From the NCBI GenBank assembly GCA_000435495.1, contig FR884014.1, positions 1 through 54,627 on the forward strand: 54,627 bases of DNA, read 5' to 3'. The translations under genes were made by a program, and so were the position numbers. Of the stretch, positions 1-7,809 are shown piece by piece. The stretch is from Firmicutes bacterium CAG:552. GTDB lineage: Bacteria > Bacillota > Clostridia > Christensenellales > Pumilibacteraceae. The stretch's first letter is position 1; the number at the start of each line of letters is the position of its first letter. The notes beneath the pieces are model-generated. The model saw only the letters and a list, made by a program, of their open reading frames with translations. It was not told where the DNA came from and did not search any database.

Positions 1-341
1 TTTTGCACCCCGTGTCTGTTCTGCCACATTTCTCGCTCTGTCTGACTCTGTTCCCTTTCTTCCCATTCCTTTATTCTTCATTCCATAAACGAAATTATGC
101 GTAACATTATTTAAAAAATCCGACTACGGACGAAAGCAACCCGTAATTTGCGACAAATACAAAAACAAAATAAAACAGCAAGCTATTTATTATGCGTTAC
201 TTCCGATAAGGCGCATACGCCCGCATATTGCATGTGAAACCAAATGTTTATCGTTTTAGTTTCCATATTAACTATTTTAGTGGCGATAAACCGATTTTTG
301 CGGCGTTAAACCGACGTTTGCTGCACTTTTATATATTTTTA

Positions 342-365
342 TTCTTTTGTATACTTTTCTTGCAA
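342..365. repeat. 24-nt direct repeat, copy 1
   Basis: A 24-nt sequence with the core TTTTGTATACTTTTCTTGC occurs here and, base for base, at 446-469, 104 nt further on. It contains the palindrome GTATAC. It lies between the rplQ terminator and the window edge. It may be a member of a dispersed intergenic repeat family; no third copy was noticed in this window. Confidence 0.7.
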
Positions 366-445
366 ATTATGCTTGTAAACGCACCCAATCTTATAAAAGC
401 AAATTAAGTTGTTTTTTTCCAAACTATATAGGAAATCTCTCGAAG

Positions 446-469
446 TTCTTTTGTATACTTTTCTTGCAA
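446..469. repeat. 24-nt direct repeat, copy 2
   Basis: Second identical copy of the 24-nt repeat at 342-365. Here the repeat end TTCTTGCAAGAA forms a small palindrome with the following bases. It lies just beyond the terminator of the ribosomal protein cluster. Confidence 0.7.
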
Positions 470-479
470 GAAAAATATG

Positions 480-514
480 AAAAAACAACCGATAGCTTTA
501 TGCTTTCGGTTGTT
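480..514 (-). terminator. Intrinsic terminator of the rplQ end of the cluster
   Basis: Read on the minus strand, AACAACCGA pairs with TCGGTTGTT (506-514 and 484-492) around a 13-nt loop and is followed at once by a run of six T (485-480). It lies ~70 nt downstream of the rplQ stop and is the only strong terminator seen in the whole 16-kb cluster, so it probably ends the S10-spc-alpha transcript. Confidence 0.85.
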
Positions 515-583
515 CTGATTCAAATATGCTTTAGCTATGAGACGCACGGGCTACAAAAGTCTATAACGCCCCCTTAAAAGCTA

Positions 584-1096
584 TTAAACCAATTCGATTA
601 CTGCCATTTCTGCAGCATCGCCACGACGGAAGCCGAGCTTAATAACTCTCGTATATCCGCCATACTGATTGTTGTTTGCTTTAGCGCGCTCGTCATACTT
701 CGGAGCATACTCGTTAAAGATTTTTTCAACGAGCGGATGCTTGATGTTATGAGTTCTCTCTCTAAAGGACTCCTTAGATTCCTTAGCCTGTCGCATTTCG
801 GGTATATCGTAAAGCTGACGCATAATAGCTCTGCGAGCGGCAAGTTTTTTAACTCCGTCGTTTACTATTTCTACGTTGATATCCTTACCCTTAGCGTCTT
901 TACGAACTTCCACCTTTTTAACGGTATCGCGATAAGTATTTATAGCCTTAGTAAGGATTTTTTCGGCATAGCGAGAAACTTCCTTAGCTCTGTCAAAAGT
1001 AGTTTCTATTCTTCCGTACCAAAGCAGTTGAGTCGCCTGATTTCTGATAAGCGCCATACGCTGATCGGTAGGTCTTCCTAATTTTCTTTGTTCCAT
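584..1096 (-). CDS. rplQ: 50S ribosomal protein L17 (enlarged)
   Basis: Large-subunit protein bL17, last gene of the alpha part of the cluster. The N-terminal L17 signature (RKLGRPTDQRMALIRNQ) and the C-terminal end (GGYTRVIKLGFRRGDAAEM) are clear. At 170 residues it is ~45-50 longer than the usual Firmicutes protein of ~115-125. The extra residues lie internally, at about 52-80 (charged, VRKDAKGKDINVEI) and about 96-118 (KESKESFRERTHNIK), so the fold ends are intact and this is not a fusion or read-through. It starts 11 nt after rpoA with an AAGGAGA ribosome site. A strong terminator follows. Confidence 0.97.
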   Translation of the reverse strand: MEQRKLGRPTDQRMALIRNQATQLLWYGRIETTFDRAKEVSRYAEKILTKAINTYRDTVKKVEVRKDAKGKDINVEIVNDGVKKLAARRAIMRQLYDIPEMRQAKESKESFRERTHNIKHPLVEKIFNEYAPKYDERAKANNNQYGGYTRVIKLGFRRGDAAEMAVIELV

Positions 1097-1107
1097 TGTA
1101 TTTCTCC

Positions 1108-2061
1108 TTAATCTTCGTTGCTCTTAAGATCCAAGCCGTATCCTCTAAGCTTGGCAATAACTTCATCGAGTGATTTGCGACCGAGGTTACGAACTTTAAG
1201 CATGTCGTCTTCGGTCTTTTGCGTAAGATCCTCAACCGTATGGATATTTGCTCGTTTGAGACAATTGTACGAACGAACCGAAAGATCCATATCTTCGATG
1301 CTCATCTCAAGAATCTGAGTCTTGGGATTTGCCTGCGTTTCTATAAGAATACCCATCTTAGAGATGGTATCGCTAAGCGAAACAAAAATACGAATATGAT
1401 CTTCTATTGCTTTAGCTGCAAGCGAAAGCACGTCTCTTGCCGAAAGACTACCGTCGGTCTTAACTTCGAGAGTGAGCTTATCGTAATCGATGCTTTGACC
1501 CACTCGGGTAGTGGTTACCGAATAACTTGCAGCCTTTACGGGAGTAAATATGGAGTCTATTGCAATGTATCCGATAGGCTGAGATGCGTCTTTATTGTTT
1601 TCGGCAACGACATATCCTCTGCCCTGAGCCACATAAAGCTCCATATTGAGTTTTGCGCCTTCGTCAAGCGTACAAATGTACAAGTCGGGATTAAGAATCT
1701 CGATTTCCGGATCCTGTTCGATATCCGCAGCGGTAACTATTCCCGGAGTATACCTTTCGATTTTAAGAACCTTTTTGAGTTCCTTATCCGAGTAATTCGC
1801 TTTGAGGTTGAGTCCTTTGAGGTTCAAGATGATATCCGCAACGTCCTCTTTTACACCTTTAATCGTGCTGAATTCGTGGCTTATTCCCTCGATATTGATA
1901 CCGACTACCGCCGTACCGGGAAGCGCCGACAAAAGCACTCTTCTTAGAGCATTTCCTAAAGTAATTCCGTAACCACGCTCCAAAGGCTCTACAACAAACT
2001 TACCGTATCTAAAGTCTGCGCTTTCCTCTAGTGTGATTTCCGGCTTTTCGATTTCCATCAT
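1108..2061 (-). CDS. rpoA: DNA-directed RNA polymerase alpha subunit
   Basis: Alpha subunit, 317 residues, the scaffold for RNA polymerase assembly. Residues ~1-230 are the N-terminal dimerisation domain (motif PLERGYGITLGNALRRVLLSALPG). Residues ~245-310 are the C-terminal domain that contacts UP elements and activators (SVRSYNCLKRANIHTVEDL, then RNLGRKSLDEV). The length is normal. The first two codons are both ATG; GGAG lies ~10 nt upstream of the first. Flanked by rpsD and rplQ, as in Clostridia. Confidence 0.99.
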   Translation of the reverse strand: MMEIEKPEITLEESADFRYGKFVVEPLERGYGITLGNALRRVLLSALPGTAVVGINIEGISHEFSTIKGVKEDVADIILNLKGLNLKANYSDKELKKVLKIERYTPGIVTAADIEQDPEIEILNPDLYICTLDEGAKLNMELYVAQGRGYVVAENNKDASQPIGYIAIDSIFTPVKAASYSVTTTRVGQSIDYDKLTLEVKTDGSLSARDVLSLAAKAIEDHIRIFVSLSDTISKMGILIETQANPKTQILEMSIEDMDLSVRSYNCLKRANIHTVEDLTQKTEDDMLKVRNLGRKSLDEVIAKLRGYGLDLKSNED

Positions 2062-2119
2062 TATAAATCATTCTCCTTATTAGGTATGCTTTAATATTAA
2101 ATTTTTATTAAAACAAATA

Positions 2120-2740
2120 TTACTTAGAATACAACTCAACGATAAGCTGCTCGTTTATGCTGAGGTCGATATCTTCGCGCTTGGGATTCTCCACAACCTT
2201 ACCTACAAAGGTTTCGGTATCGAATTCCACCCACTTCGGCATAACGATTTTTGCGCCTCTAAGCTCCTTAAACATAGCGTTGTCTTGTTTTACTTCCTTA
2301 ACGCCGATAACGTCGCCCGCCTTAGTATGGTAGCTAGGAATATCCACAACCTTACCGTTAACGGTAATATGTCCGTGGTTAACTATCTGACGAGACTGAG
2401 CTCTGCTCGAACCGATACCCATACGGTATACTACGTTGTCGAGGCGAAGTTCCAAAAGCATCAACATATTTTCACCGGTAATGCCCTTCATACGTTCGGC
2501 TTCTTCGTAGTACGAATAGAACTGCTTTTCGAGCAAACCGTATGCTCTCTTAGCCTTCTGCTTTTCTCTAAGCTGGACAGCGTATTCGGAATTCTTCTTT
2601 CTGGATGCGCCGTGCTGTCCCGGAGCTACCGGTCTGCGTTCCATAGCGCATTTCTTGGAAGTGCAACGTTCCCCTTTAAGGAAAAGTTTTTGACCTTCTC
2701 TTCTGCATTTTTTGCAATCTGCACATGTAATTCTAGCCAT
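2120..2740 (-). CDS. rpsD: 30S ribosomal protein S4 (zinc-type)
   Basis: uS4, 206 residues, a primary 16S rRNA binder that in many bacteria also represses its own operon. The N-terminus carries cysteines at 6, 9, 12, 26 and 31 (CADCKKC then CTSKKC), the zinc-binding form of S4. ERRPVAPGQHG and the S4 RNA-binding domain (LRLDNVVYRMGIGSSRAQSRQ) follow. Its place inside the alpha part, between rpsK and rpoA, is the common Clostridia arrangement; in Bacillus subtilis rpsD lies elsewhere. Confidence 0.99.
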   Translation of the reverse strand: MARITCADCKKCRREGQKLFLKGERCTSKKCAMERRPVAPGQHGASRKKNSEYAVQLREKQKAKRAYGLLEKQFYSYYEEAERMKGITGENMLMLLELRLDNVVYRMGIGSSRAQSRQIVNHGHITVNGKVVDIPSYHTKAGDVIGVKEVKQDNAMFKELRGAKIVMPKWVEFDTETFVGKVVENPKREDIDLSINEQLIVELYSK

Positions 2741-2753
2741 TTATATACTCTCC

Positions 2754-3143
2754 TTATACTCGTCTGCGTTTGGGCGCTCTGCAACCGTTGTGCGGAACGG
2801 GCGAAACGTCGGTAATCGAGGTTACGGTAAGTCCTGCAACTTCCAAAGCTCTGATGGAAGATTCACGTCCCGAACCCGGACCTTTTACAAATACGTCTAC
2901 ACTCTTAAGACCATGCTCTTTTGCGGTGAGCGCTGCCTTTTCGCACGCCTGCTGCGCTGCGAACGGGGTAGACTTTCTCGAACCCTTAAATCCGAGTGCG
3001 CCTGCCGAACACTGGCAAATAGCGTTACCCTGATCGTCGGTAATCGTAATAAGCGTATTATTAAACGAAGATTGAATATGAACCTGACCTTTGTCGATGT
3101 TCTTGGTAATCTTCTTTCTGGTTGTTGTCTTTTTAACTGCCAT
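2754..3143 (-). CDS. rpsK: 30S ribosomal protein S11
   Basis: uS11, 129 residues, forms part of the 30S platform near the mRNA exit. Family motifs are visible: QSSFNNTLITITD, the GFKGSRKSTPFAAQQA segment, and the C-terminal tail PVPHNGCRAPKRRRV. The start is 13 nt after the rpsM stop, with a GGAGG ribosome site. Normal length. Confidence 0.99.
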   Translation of the reverse strand: MAVKKTTTRKKITKNIDKGQVHIQSSFNNTLITITDDQGNAICQCSAGALGFKGSRKSTPFAAQQACEKAALTAKEHGLKSVDVFVKGPGSGRESSIRALEVAGLTVTSITDVSPVPHNGCRAPKRRRV

Positions 3144-3155
3144 AACGTATGCCTC

Positions 3156-3524
3156 CTACTTCTTGGATCTGCCTACAGTACGCTTGGGACCCTTGCGAGT
3201 ACGAGCGTTCTGCTTGGTGCTTTGACCTCTAACGGGCAGACCTTTACGATGTCTTACTCCGCGGTAGCAGCCGATTTCGGTAAGACGCTTGATGTTAAGA
3301 GCGATTTCACGATGCAAATCACCCTCGGTCTTAACATTGTGCTCTACATAACTTCTGATTGCGTTAACTTGATCTTCGGTAAGATCTTTAACTCTGATAT
3401 CCGGATCAACTCCGGTTGCCTTTAAAATTTTATTTGCCGTCGGTCTTCCGATACCGTAAACATAGGTAAGTCCTATCTCTACGCGCTTCTCTCTCGGCAA
3501 ATCTATACCAGCAATTCTTGCCAT
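3156..3524 (-). CDS. rpsM: 30S ribosomal protein S13
   Basis: uS13, 122 residues, in the 30S head contacting L5 and P-site tRNA. Motifs: MARIAGIDLPREKRVEIGLTY at the N-terminus, the H2TH-like RPTANKILKATG, and the basic tail GQSTKQNARTRKGPKRTVG. Preceded by AAGGAG. It is separated from rpmJ by 106 nt of AT-rich sequence; no clear promoter was identified there. Confidence 0.99.
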   Translation of the reverse strand: MARIAGIDLPREKRVEIGLTYVYGIGRPTANKILKATGVDPDIRVKDLTEDQVNAIRSYVEHNVKTEGDLHREIALNIKRLTEIGCYRGVRHRKGLPVRGQSTKQNARTRKGPKRTVGRSKK

Positions 3525-3630
3525 CGATTTGAACTCCTTAAATTTAAAGTAATTATATATATAAGAAAACGCCGATTAGCGTACGCCTGGAATGATGCGC
3601 ACGCTACTACGATCGAGTATATTCTTATCG

Positions 3631-3747
3631 TTAACCCTGTCTCTGCTTGTGGTTGGGGTACTTGGAACAGATAACCATTATCTTTCCGTGTCTTTTGATA
3701 ACCTTGCATTTATCGCACATGGGCTTTACAGATGCTCTGACTTTCAT
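3631..3747 (-). CDS. rpmJ: 50S ribosomal protein L36 (zinc-type)
   Basis: bL36, 38 residues, a small zinc-ribbon protein of the large subunit. The translation begins MKVRASVKPMCDKCKVIKRH and has the CxxC at residues 11 and 14, a third Cys at 27 and His 33, the zinc ligands of the C+ form. An excellent ribosome site (GTAGGAGATACAATT) precedes the ATG. It lies between infA and rpsM, the standard position. The stop is TAA. Confidence 0.98.
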   Translation of the reverse strand: MKVRASVKPMCDKCKVIKRHGKIMVICSKYPNHKQRQG

Positions 3748-3769
3748 AATTGTATCTCCTACTATGATT

Positions 3770-3994
3770 TTAGTTTTTGTTACGGTACGTTATACGACCT
3801 TTAGTAATATCGTACGGCGACATTTCGATTTTTACGGTGTCGCCTTCGAGAACCTTAATGTAGTGCATACGGATTTTACCGGATATCGTGCATGTAACTA
3901 TGTGTCCGCCGTTATTTAACTTAACCTTGAACATTGCGTTACGCAAGCACTCTACTACAGTACCTTCAGCTTCGATATTATCACCCTTAGGCAT
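3770..3994 (-). CDS. infA: Translation initiation factor IF-1
   Basis: IF-1, 74 residues, a single OB-fold protein that binds the 30S A site during initiation. Motifs: MPKGDNIEAEGTVVE, then HIVTCTISGKIRMHYIKVL and VKIEMSPYDITKGRI. The start codon overlaps the end of the upstream KOW protein gene by 8 nt (ATGCCTAA), so the two are probably translationally coupled. Confidence 0.99.
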   Translation of the reverse strand: MPKGDNIEAEGTVVECLRNAMFKVKLNNGGHIVTCTISGKIRMHYIKVLEGDTVKIEMSPYDITKGRITYRNKN

Positions 3995-4247
3995 TACGCT
4001 CCTCCGTCAATTTTATTTGCATAGCGATTTCATCGTTATTGCAATCGAACTTTGCACACCTCAAAAGCTTTATGTGCTTTATCCGCTTTAGTTTCGGGTT
4101 GTCGACCTTACGCAGTGCGCCGTCGGCAAGCAGTACGAAGTTTTCGGAAACAACGGCTACTACGGCATACAGTCTGCCTTTGTCGTGTCCCTTTGTAGAC
4201 ATAACTATATTGCCTACGCTTAATTCATTTTCGCACAAAACACCCAT
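3987..4247 (-). CDS. KOW-domain RNA-binding protein (L14e/YbzG-like)
   Basis: An 86-residue protein starting MGVLCENELSVGNIVMSTK. Residues ~10-60 fit the KOW/L14e-like family found between map and infA in many Firmicutes (compare ybzG of B. subtilis); GRLYAVVAVVSENFVLLADG is the KOW-like beta unit. Its role is not established; a ribosome-associated or RNA-binding role is inferred from family and position. No Shine-Dalgarno precedes the ATG at 4247, but a promoter ends 6 nt before it (see 4254-4282), suggesting a leaderless transcript. An in-frame TTG at 4265 is less likely, since it overlaps that promoter. It overlaps infA by 8 nt. Confidence 0.85.
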   Translation of the reverse strand: MGVLCENELSVGNIVMSTKGHDKGRLYAVVAVVSENFVLLADGALRKVDNPKLKRIKHIKLLRCAKFDCNNDEIAMQIKLTEERNA

Positions 4248-4253
4248 TATGTT

Positions 4254-4282
4254 ATTGTAGCACAAATTTCAACGAAAGTAAA
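4254..4282 (-). promoter_or_regulatory. Internal promoter giving a leaderless mRNA for the KOW gene-infA-rpmJ
   Basis: On the minus strand TTTACT (4282-4277), a 17-nt spacer and TACAAT (4259-4254) form a good sigma-A type promoter in the 58-nt gap after map. Only six bases (AACATA) separate the -10 box from the ATG at 4247, so the expected transcript start is at or next to the A of the start codon. The absence of any ribosome binding site there agrees with this. Confidence 0.7.
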
Positions 4283-4305
4283 CCGTTTTAACGGCCTTTT
4301 TTGAC

Positions 4306-5049
4306 CTATAACGTTAAAATTTCCACTCCTTTGGAAGTAATTACGACTGTATTTTCGTAATGAGCGGCAGGACTTCCGTCAATCGTGCGACAAGTCCAGC
4401 CGTCGGAATCTATCTTTATATGATAATCGCCGAGCGTTATCATAGGCTCGATAGCCAAAGCGTATCCTTTTTTTAGCGTAAATCCGGTGCCGGCAACGCC
4501 GTAATTGGGAACTTGCGGATCTTCGTGCAAATGCTTGCCTATACCGTGTCCTACCATTTCACGAACTATACCGAAGCCGAATTTGTTTACATAAGACTGT
4601 ATGGCATGCGACACGTCGCCGAGCCTTCCGCCTTCTTTAACGAATTTTACTCCCTCAAAGAAAGATTGCTTTGTTACGTCTATCAAACGCTGTTTACTCT
4701 CGGAAATTTTACCTACCGCAAACGTACGAGCTGCGTCACCGTGAAATCCGTTTTTTACCGCTCCGACATCGATGCTGACGATTTCGCCCTCTTTGAGAAC
4801 TCTCAGAGATGGAAAACCGTGCACTACTACGTCGTCTACGGATATGCAAGACGCCGCCGGAAAACCGTTGTAATTGAGAAAAGACGGAATAGCTCCGGCA
4901 GATCTTATTACGTCCTCCACTATAGAGTTTAACTCCATGGTGGAAACACCCGGTCTGACGTACTTTTCCACTTCTCTCAGTGCATCGCCGACTATTACGC
5001 CGGACTGACGCATAAGTTCTATTTCGCTATCCGTTTTTACGGTAATCAC
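4306..5049 (-). CDS. map: Methionine aminopeptidase, type I
   Basis: Removes the initiator Met from nascent proteins; a cytosolic dinuclear metal enzyme, 247 residues. The metal ligands of the pita-bread fold are all present: Asp in SIDVGA, Asp in HGDAART, His in MVGHGIGK, Glu in LAIEPM and Glu in HYENTVV. There is no N-terminal SH3-binding or zinc extension. Its start overlaps the end of adk by 23 nt, so the two are translated in coupled fashion. Confidence 0.98.
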   Translation of the reverse strand: MITVKTDSEIELMRQSGVIVGDALREVEKYVRPGVSTMELNSIVEDVIRSAGAIPSFLNYNGFPAASCISVDDVVVHGFPSLRVLKEGEIVSIDVGAVKNGFHGDAARTFAVGKISESKQRLIDVTKQSFFEGVKFVKEGGRLGDVSHAIQSYVNKFGFGIVREMVGHGIGKHLHEDPQVPNYGVAGTGFTLKKGYALAIEPMITLGDYHIKIDSDGWTCRTIDGSPAAHYENTVVITSKGVEILTL

Positions 5050-5659
5050 TTAGCACCTTCCTGACGTCGCTCAAAACGTCTTCAACTTTTCTGTTTCCGT
5101 CGATTTTGGCGAGCTTGCCTTTACTTTCGTAATACTGCTGTATGGGGAAAGTTTTCTGTTTATACTCTTTAATTCTTTCCCTGATCACTTCTTCTTTGTC
5201 ATCGTCCCTTTGATGAAGCTCTGCGCCGCATTCGTCGCACTTGTCGCCATCAAAGGAATGCCTGTTAAAACTTTTTCCGCAACCGCTGCAAACCATTCGA
5301 TTTACAATACGGTCGACTATTTTTTCTTCATCGACGTCGAGATCTACAACAAGGTCGATATCCGTAACGTCGTCAAGAAGTCTGGCCTGCGCCAAAGTTC
5401 TCGGAAAGCCGTCCAATAGGAAAGATTCGCAATCGGATTGAGAAAGCCGATCTTTCAAAAGTTGAACCGTAATTTCGTCCGGGACAAGATGCCCTTCGTC
5501 AATATAGCTCTTTGCCACCACGCCTAAAGGCGTTCCCTCTCCGATGTGTTTACGGAACAGATCTCCGGTGGAAATATGCGGAATGGCAAACTCGTGCGAA
5601 ATCATCGCCGCCTGCGTACCTTTACCTGCACCCGGGGCTCCGAATATAACGATCTTCAT
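5027..5659 (-). CDS. adk: Adenylate kinase (zinc lid)
   Basis: Catalyses ATP + AMP = 2 ADP, 210 residues. P-loop GAPGAGKGTQ at 7-16, AMP-binding STGDLFR, GFPRTLAQA. The LID has Cys 124, 127, 141 and 144 (CSGCG...CDECG), the structural zinc site of Gram-positive and thermophile enzymes. The start at 5659 is set by GAGGTG upstream and by the family N-terminus MKIVIFGAP; a longer in-frame frame upstream lacks homology. secY lies 192 nt upstream, across a hairpin-containing gap. Confidence 0.99.
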   Translation of the reverse strand: MKIVIFGAPGAGKGTQAAMISHEFAIPHISTGDLFRKHIGEGTPLGVVAKSYIDEGHLVPDEITVQLLKDRLSQSDCESFLLDGFPRTLAQARLLDDVTDIDLVVDLDVDEEKIVDRIVNRMVCSGCGKSFNRHSFDGDKCDECGAELHQRDDDKEEVIRERIKEYKQKTFPIQQYYESKGKLAKIDGNRKVEDVLSDVRKVLSDYRKNG

Positions 5660-5762
5660 TATCAAACACCTCTCATCGTAATTCCGTTGCGGCATTTCGT
5701 AGCCGACGAAACGGAAACAGCCAGTGATAAATCGCTCGCTGCCGTCAGTAAAACCATCTAAC

Positions 5763-5802
5763 GTCGGCGTGTTTTGAGGGCAAAACCCTCAAAACAACCG
5801 AC
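5763..5802 (-). promoter_or_regulatory. Hairpin between secY and adk
   Basis: A perfect 10-bp stem (GTTTTGAGGG / CCCTCAAAAC, 5771-5780 and 5786-5795) with a 5-nt loop is flanked by a second 5-bp pairing, GTCGG/CCGAC (5763-5767 and 5798-5802). No T run follows on the minus strand, so it is not a classic terminator. In the longest gap inside the cluster it could act as an RNA processing or stability element, or an attenuator adjusting adk relative to secY. Confidence 0.6.
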
Positions 5803-5851
5803 TTAGAATAACTATTTGATTTTTGACGCTTTCCCTTATCGGGTTTGCATC

Positions 5852-7168
5852 TTATTTGAGGAACCCTCTGGTTCTCTTCATCATCAACAAACCTTCAATT
5901 TGCTGATTGAGTTCGAGCGCTACCGATACTACGATAAGAAGTCCCGTTGCGCTGAACGCATTGATAAGGTTGTTACCGAAACCGATCGCCTGGAAAATAA
6001 CAGACGGAACAATTGCGATAATCATAAGGAAAAACGCTCCGAACAAAGTAAGACGCTTGCTGACTTTGTCAAGATATTCTCCTGTCGCCCTACCGGGTCT
6101 TACGCCCATATCGCCGAGCATACCGCCGTACTGCTGAAGGTTACGTGCTATGTCGTAGGGCTTAAACTGAATAGTGGTATAGAAATAGCTGAACAGCATT
6201 ATAAGTATACCCAAAATTACAAAGTAAAGAATAGAATCGGTGCCGAGCCACCTAGTCCACCATGCATAGAAGCCAGTAGAAAGGTCGGCAGAGAATATTC
6301 TCGCTATCATCTGCGGGAAGGTAAGCAAAGCCGTCGAGAAGATGATAGGCAATACGCCGTTAGCGTTAACTTTAATAGGTATATAACTCTTTTGCCCGCC
6401 GTACTGTTTTCTTCCCTTAACCTGCTTAGCATAGTTAACGGTAATTTTTCTTTCCGCCTTATCTACCCATACGATAAAGGTAAATATAACTATTACCAAA
6501 ATAAGGAAGACGAGAAGCGACCAGAACGCATTCGCTCCGGCGTCACCGCCATCTGCAATAATGGGCACCTGCTCTGCTATCGCAAGACCTGCAGAAGCAA
6601 TAATACCTACGAAAATTATAAGCGAAATTCCGTTACCTACGCCGAGCTCGGTGATACGATCGCCTATCCACATGGTAAACATAGAACCGGCTACGAGCAT
6701 AAACGCAACGAATATCGCAATCCAAACTTTATTATCCGAATTACCGAATATACCATCGCTTATTCCGCCGCCCTGATACCAGCTCACGGCAATACCTGCA
6801 GCCTGCGCAATCGCAAGTACAAGCGTAGCGATTTTGGTAAATCTTGAAAGTTTTTTACGTCCGTCCTCGCCTTGCTGACTCCACTTTTCCAACGCCGGGA
6901 TAGCTACCGTAAGCAACTGAACTATTATGGAAGCGTTAATGTAAGGCGAAATACCCAAAGCAAGCACAGCGCCGTTGCTGAGAGCGCCACCGCCGATTTG
7001 CGAAAGCAACCCGAGCAACGTGTCGTTTTCGGCTACAAGCGAGCCCGGAGATATGCCCGGAACGGGCAACCAACAACCCAGCCTGTAAACAAACAACAAT
7101 GCTATGGTAATAAGAATTTTGGTTCTTATTTCTTTGTTCTTAAAGGCATTGACAATGTTCTGAAACAT
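5852..7168 (-). CDS. secY: Preprotein translocase subunit SecY
   Basis: The central channel subunit of the Sec translocon in the cell membrane, 438 residues with ten predicted membrane helices. Family motifs: GCWLPVPGISPGSL in the first helix/plug region, the cytosolic loop VNYAKQVKGRKQYGGQKSYIPIK cut by basic residues, and DMGVRPGRATGEYL near the end. The ATG overlaps the rplO stop by one base (TGATG), with GAGG in the end of rplO. Confidence 0.99.
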   Translation of the reverse strand: MFQNIVNAFKNKEIRTKILITIALLFVYRLGCWLPVPGISPGSLVAENDTLLGLLSQIGGGALSNGAVLALGISPYINASIIVQLLTVAIPALEKWSQQGEDGRKKLSRFTKIATLVLAIAQAAGIAVSWYQGGGISDGIFGNSDNKVWIAIFVAFMLVAGSMFTMWIGDRITELGVGNGISLIIFVGIIASAGLAIAEQVPIIADGGDAGANAFWSLLVFLILVIVIFTFIVWVDKAERKITVNYAKQVKGRKQYGGQKSYIPIKVNANGVLPIIFSTALLTFPQMIARIFSADLSTGFYAWWTRWLGTDSILYFVILGILIMLFSYFYTTIQFKPYDIARNLQQYGGMLGDMGVRPGRATGEYLDKVSKRLTLFGAFFLMIIAIVPSVIFQAIGFGNNLINAFSATGLLIVVSVALELNQQIEGLLMMKRTRGFLK

Positions 7169-7614
7169 CAGATCACCTCTGCTTTGCCACCAATTTTTTC
7201 AATCTTTTCCTTAGCCGATCCGGTAAACTTATTAGCTTTCACGGTAACTTTCTTGGTGAGCTCTCCGTTACCCAAAACCTTAAGTCCGTACTGTTCTACT
7301 TTCTTTACAAGTCCCTTAGCTACCAATGCGTCCATCGTAACATCTTCGCCCTCTTCGAAATAATCTTCGATAGTGCAAAGATTGATAACGGTATATACTT
7401 TTTTCCACGCATTATCAAAACCACGCTTGGGAAGACGACGAGCAAGCGGCATCTGACCGCCTTCGAAACCTATTCTTACGCCGCCTCCGCTACGTGCCCA
7501 CTGACCTTTGTGACCTTTGGTAGCCGTTTTTCCGAGTCCGGAACCGATGCCTCTGCCGATACGTTTTTCGGCTGTGCGGGATCCCGGTGCCGGAGATAAA
7601 GTGTGCATTTTCAT
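7168..7614 (-). CDS. rplO: 50S ribosomal protein L15
   Basis: uL15, 148 residues, a late-assembling large-subunit protein. N-terminal MKMHTLSPAPGSRTAEKRIG with the glycine- and basic-rich extension (GRGIGSGLGKTATKGHKGQ), then GFEGGQMPLARRLPKRGF. The start is 2 nt after the rpmD stop. It overlaps secY by one base, consistent with translational coupling. Confidence 0.99.
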   Translation of the reverse strand: MKMHTLSPAPGSRTAEKRIGRGIGSGLGKTATKGHKGQWARSGGGVRIGFEGGQMPLARRLPKRGFDNAWKKVYTVINLCTIEDYFEEGEDVTMDALVAKGLVKKVEQYGLKVLGNGELTKKVTVKANKFTGSAKEKIEKIGGKAEVI

Positions 7615-7616
7615 GA

Positions 7617-7799
7617 TTAGATCTCCTCCACTTTTACGAGATGTTTTACAACGAAAATCATTCCTCGAACGGCGTCGTTATCGTTTACGATAACAGATGA
7701 ATGGATTTTGGTAAGACCGAGCGCCTCAACCGTTCTCTTTTGCTTTTCCAAACGACCGCTGGTGCTTTTTATCAAAGTTATTTTCAACTTTTTGTCCAT
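7617..7799 (-). CDS. rpmD: 50S ribosomal protein L30
   Basis: uL30, 60 residues, the short bacterial form. The sequence begins MDKKLKITLIKSTSGRLEKQ, followed by KRTVEALGLTKIHSSV, which matches the family throughout. GGAGG precedes the ATG by 7 nt. It lies between rpsE and rplO, as in the usual spc order. Confidence 0.99.
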   Translation of the reverse strand: MDKKLKITLIKSTSGRLEKQKRTVEALGLTKIHSSVIVNDNDAVRGMIFVVKHLVKVEEI

Positions 7800-7809
7800 A
7801 ATCAGCCTC

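Larger units (their letters stand above)
1..479. other. Non-coding region left of the ribosomal cluster
   Basis: No convincing gene is seen here. The first ~70 bases are pyrimidine-rich and the rest is AT-rich with stop codons in every frame. The open frame at 347-577 runs through the rplQ terminator, has no ribosome binding site and an amino-acid composition unlike a protein, so it was not called. The region contains two copies of a 24-nt sequence (listed separately). The usual Clostridia neighbours downstream of rplQ (ecfA genes, truA, rplM) are not within this edge. Confidence 0.6.

Noticed and set aside
347..577. Plus-strand frame of 76 codons at the left edge
   Set aside because: Crosses the rplQ terminator and both 24-nt repeats; no ribosome site.
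5816..6847. Plus-strand open frame of 343 codons
   Set aside because: Antisense to secY; the composition is unlike a protein and no family matches.
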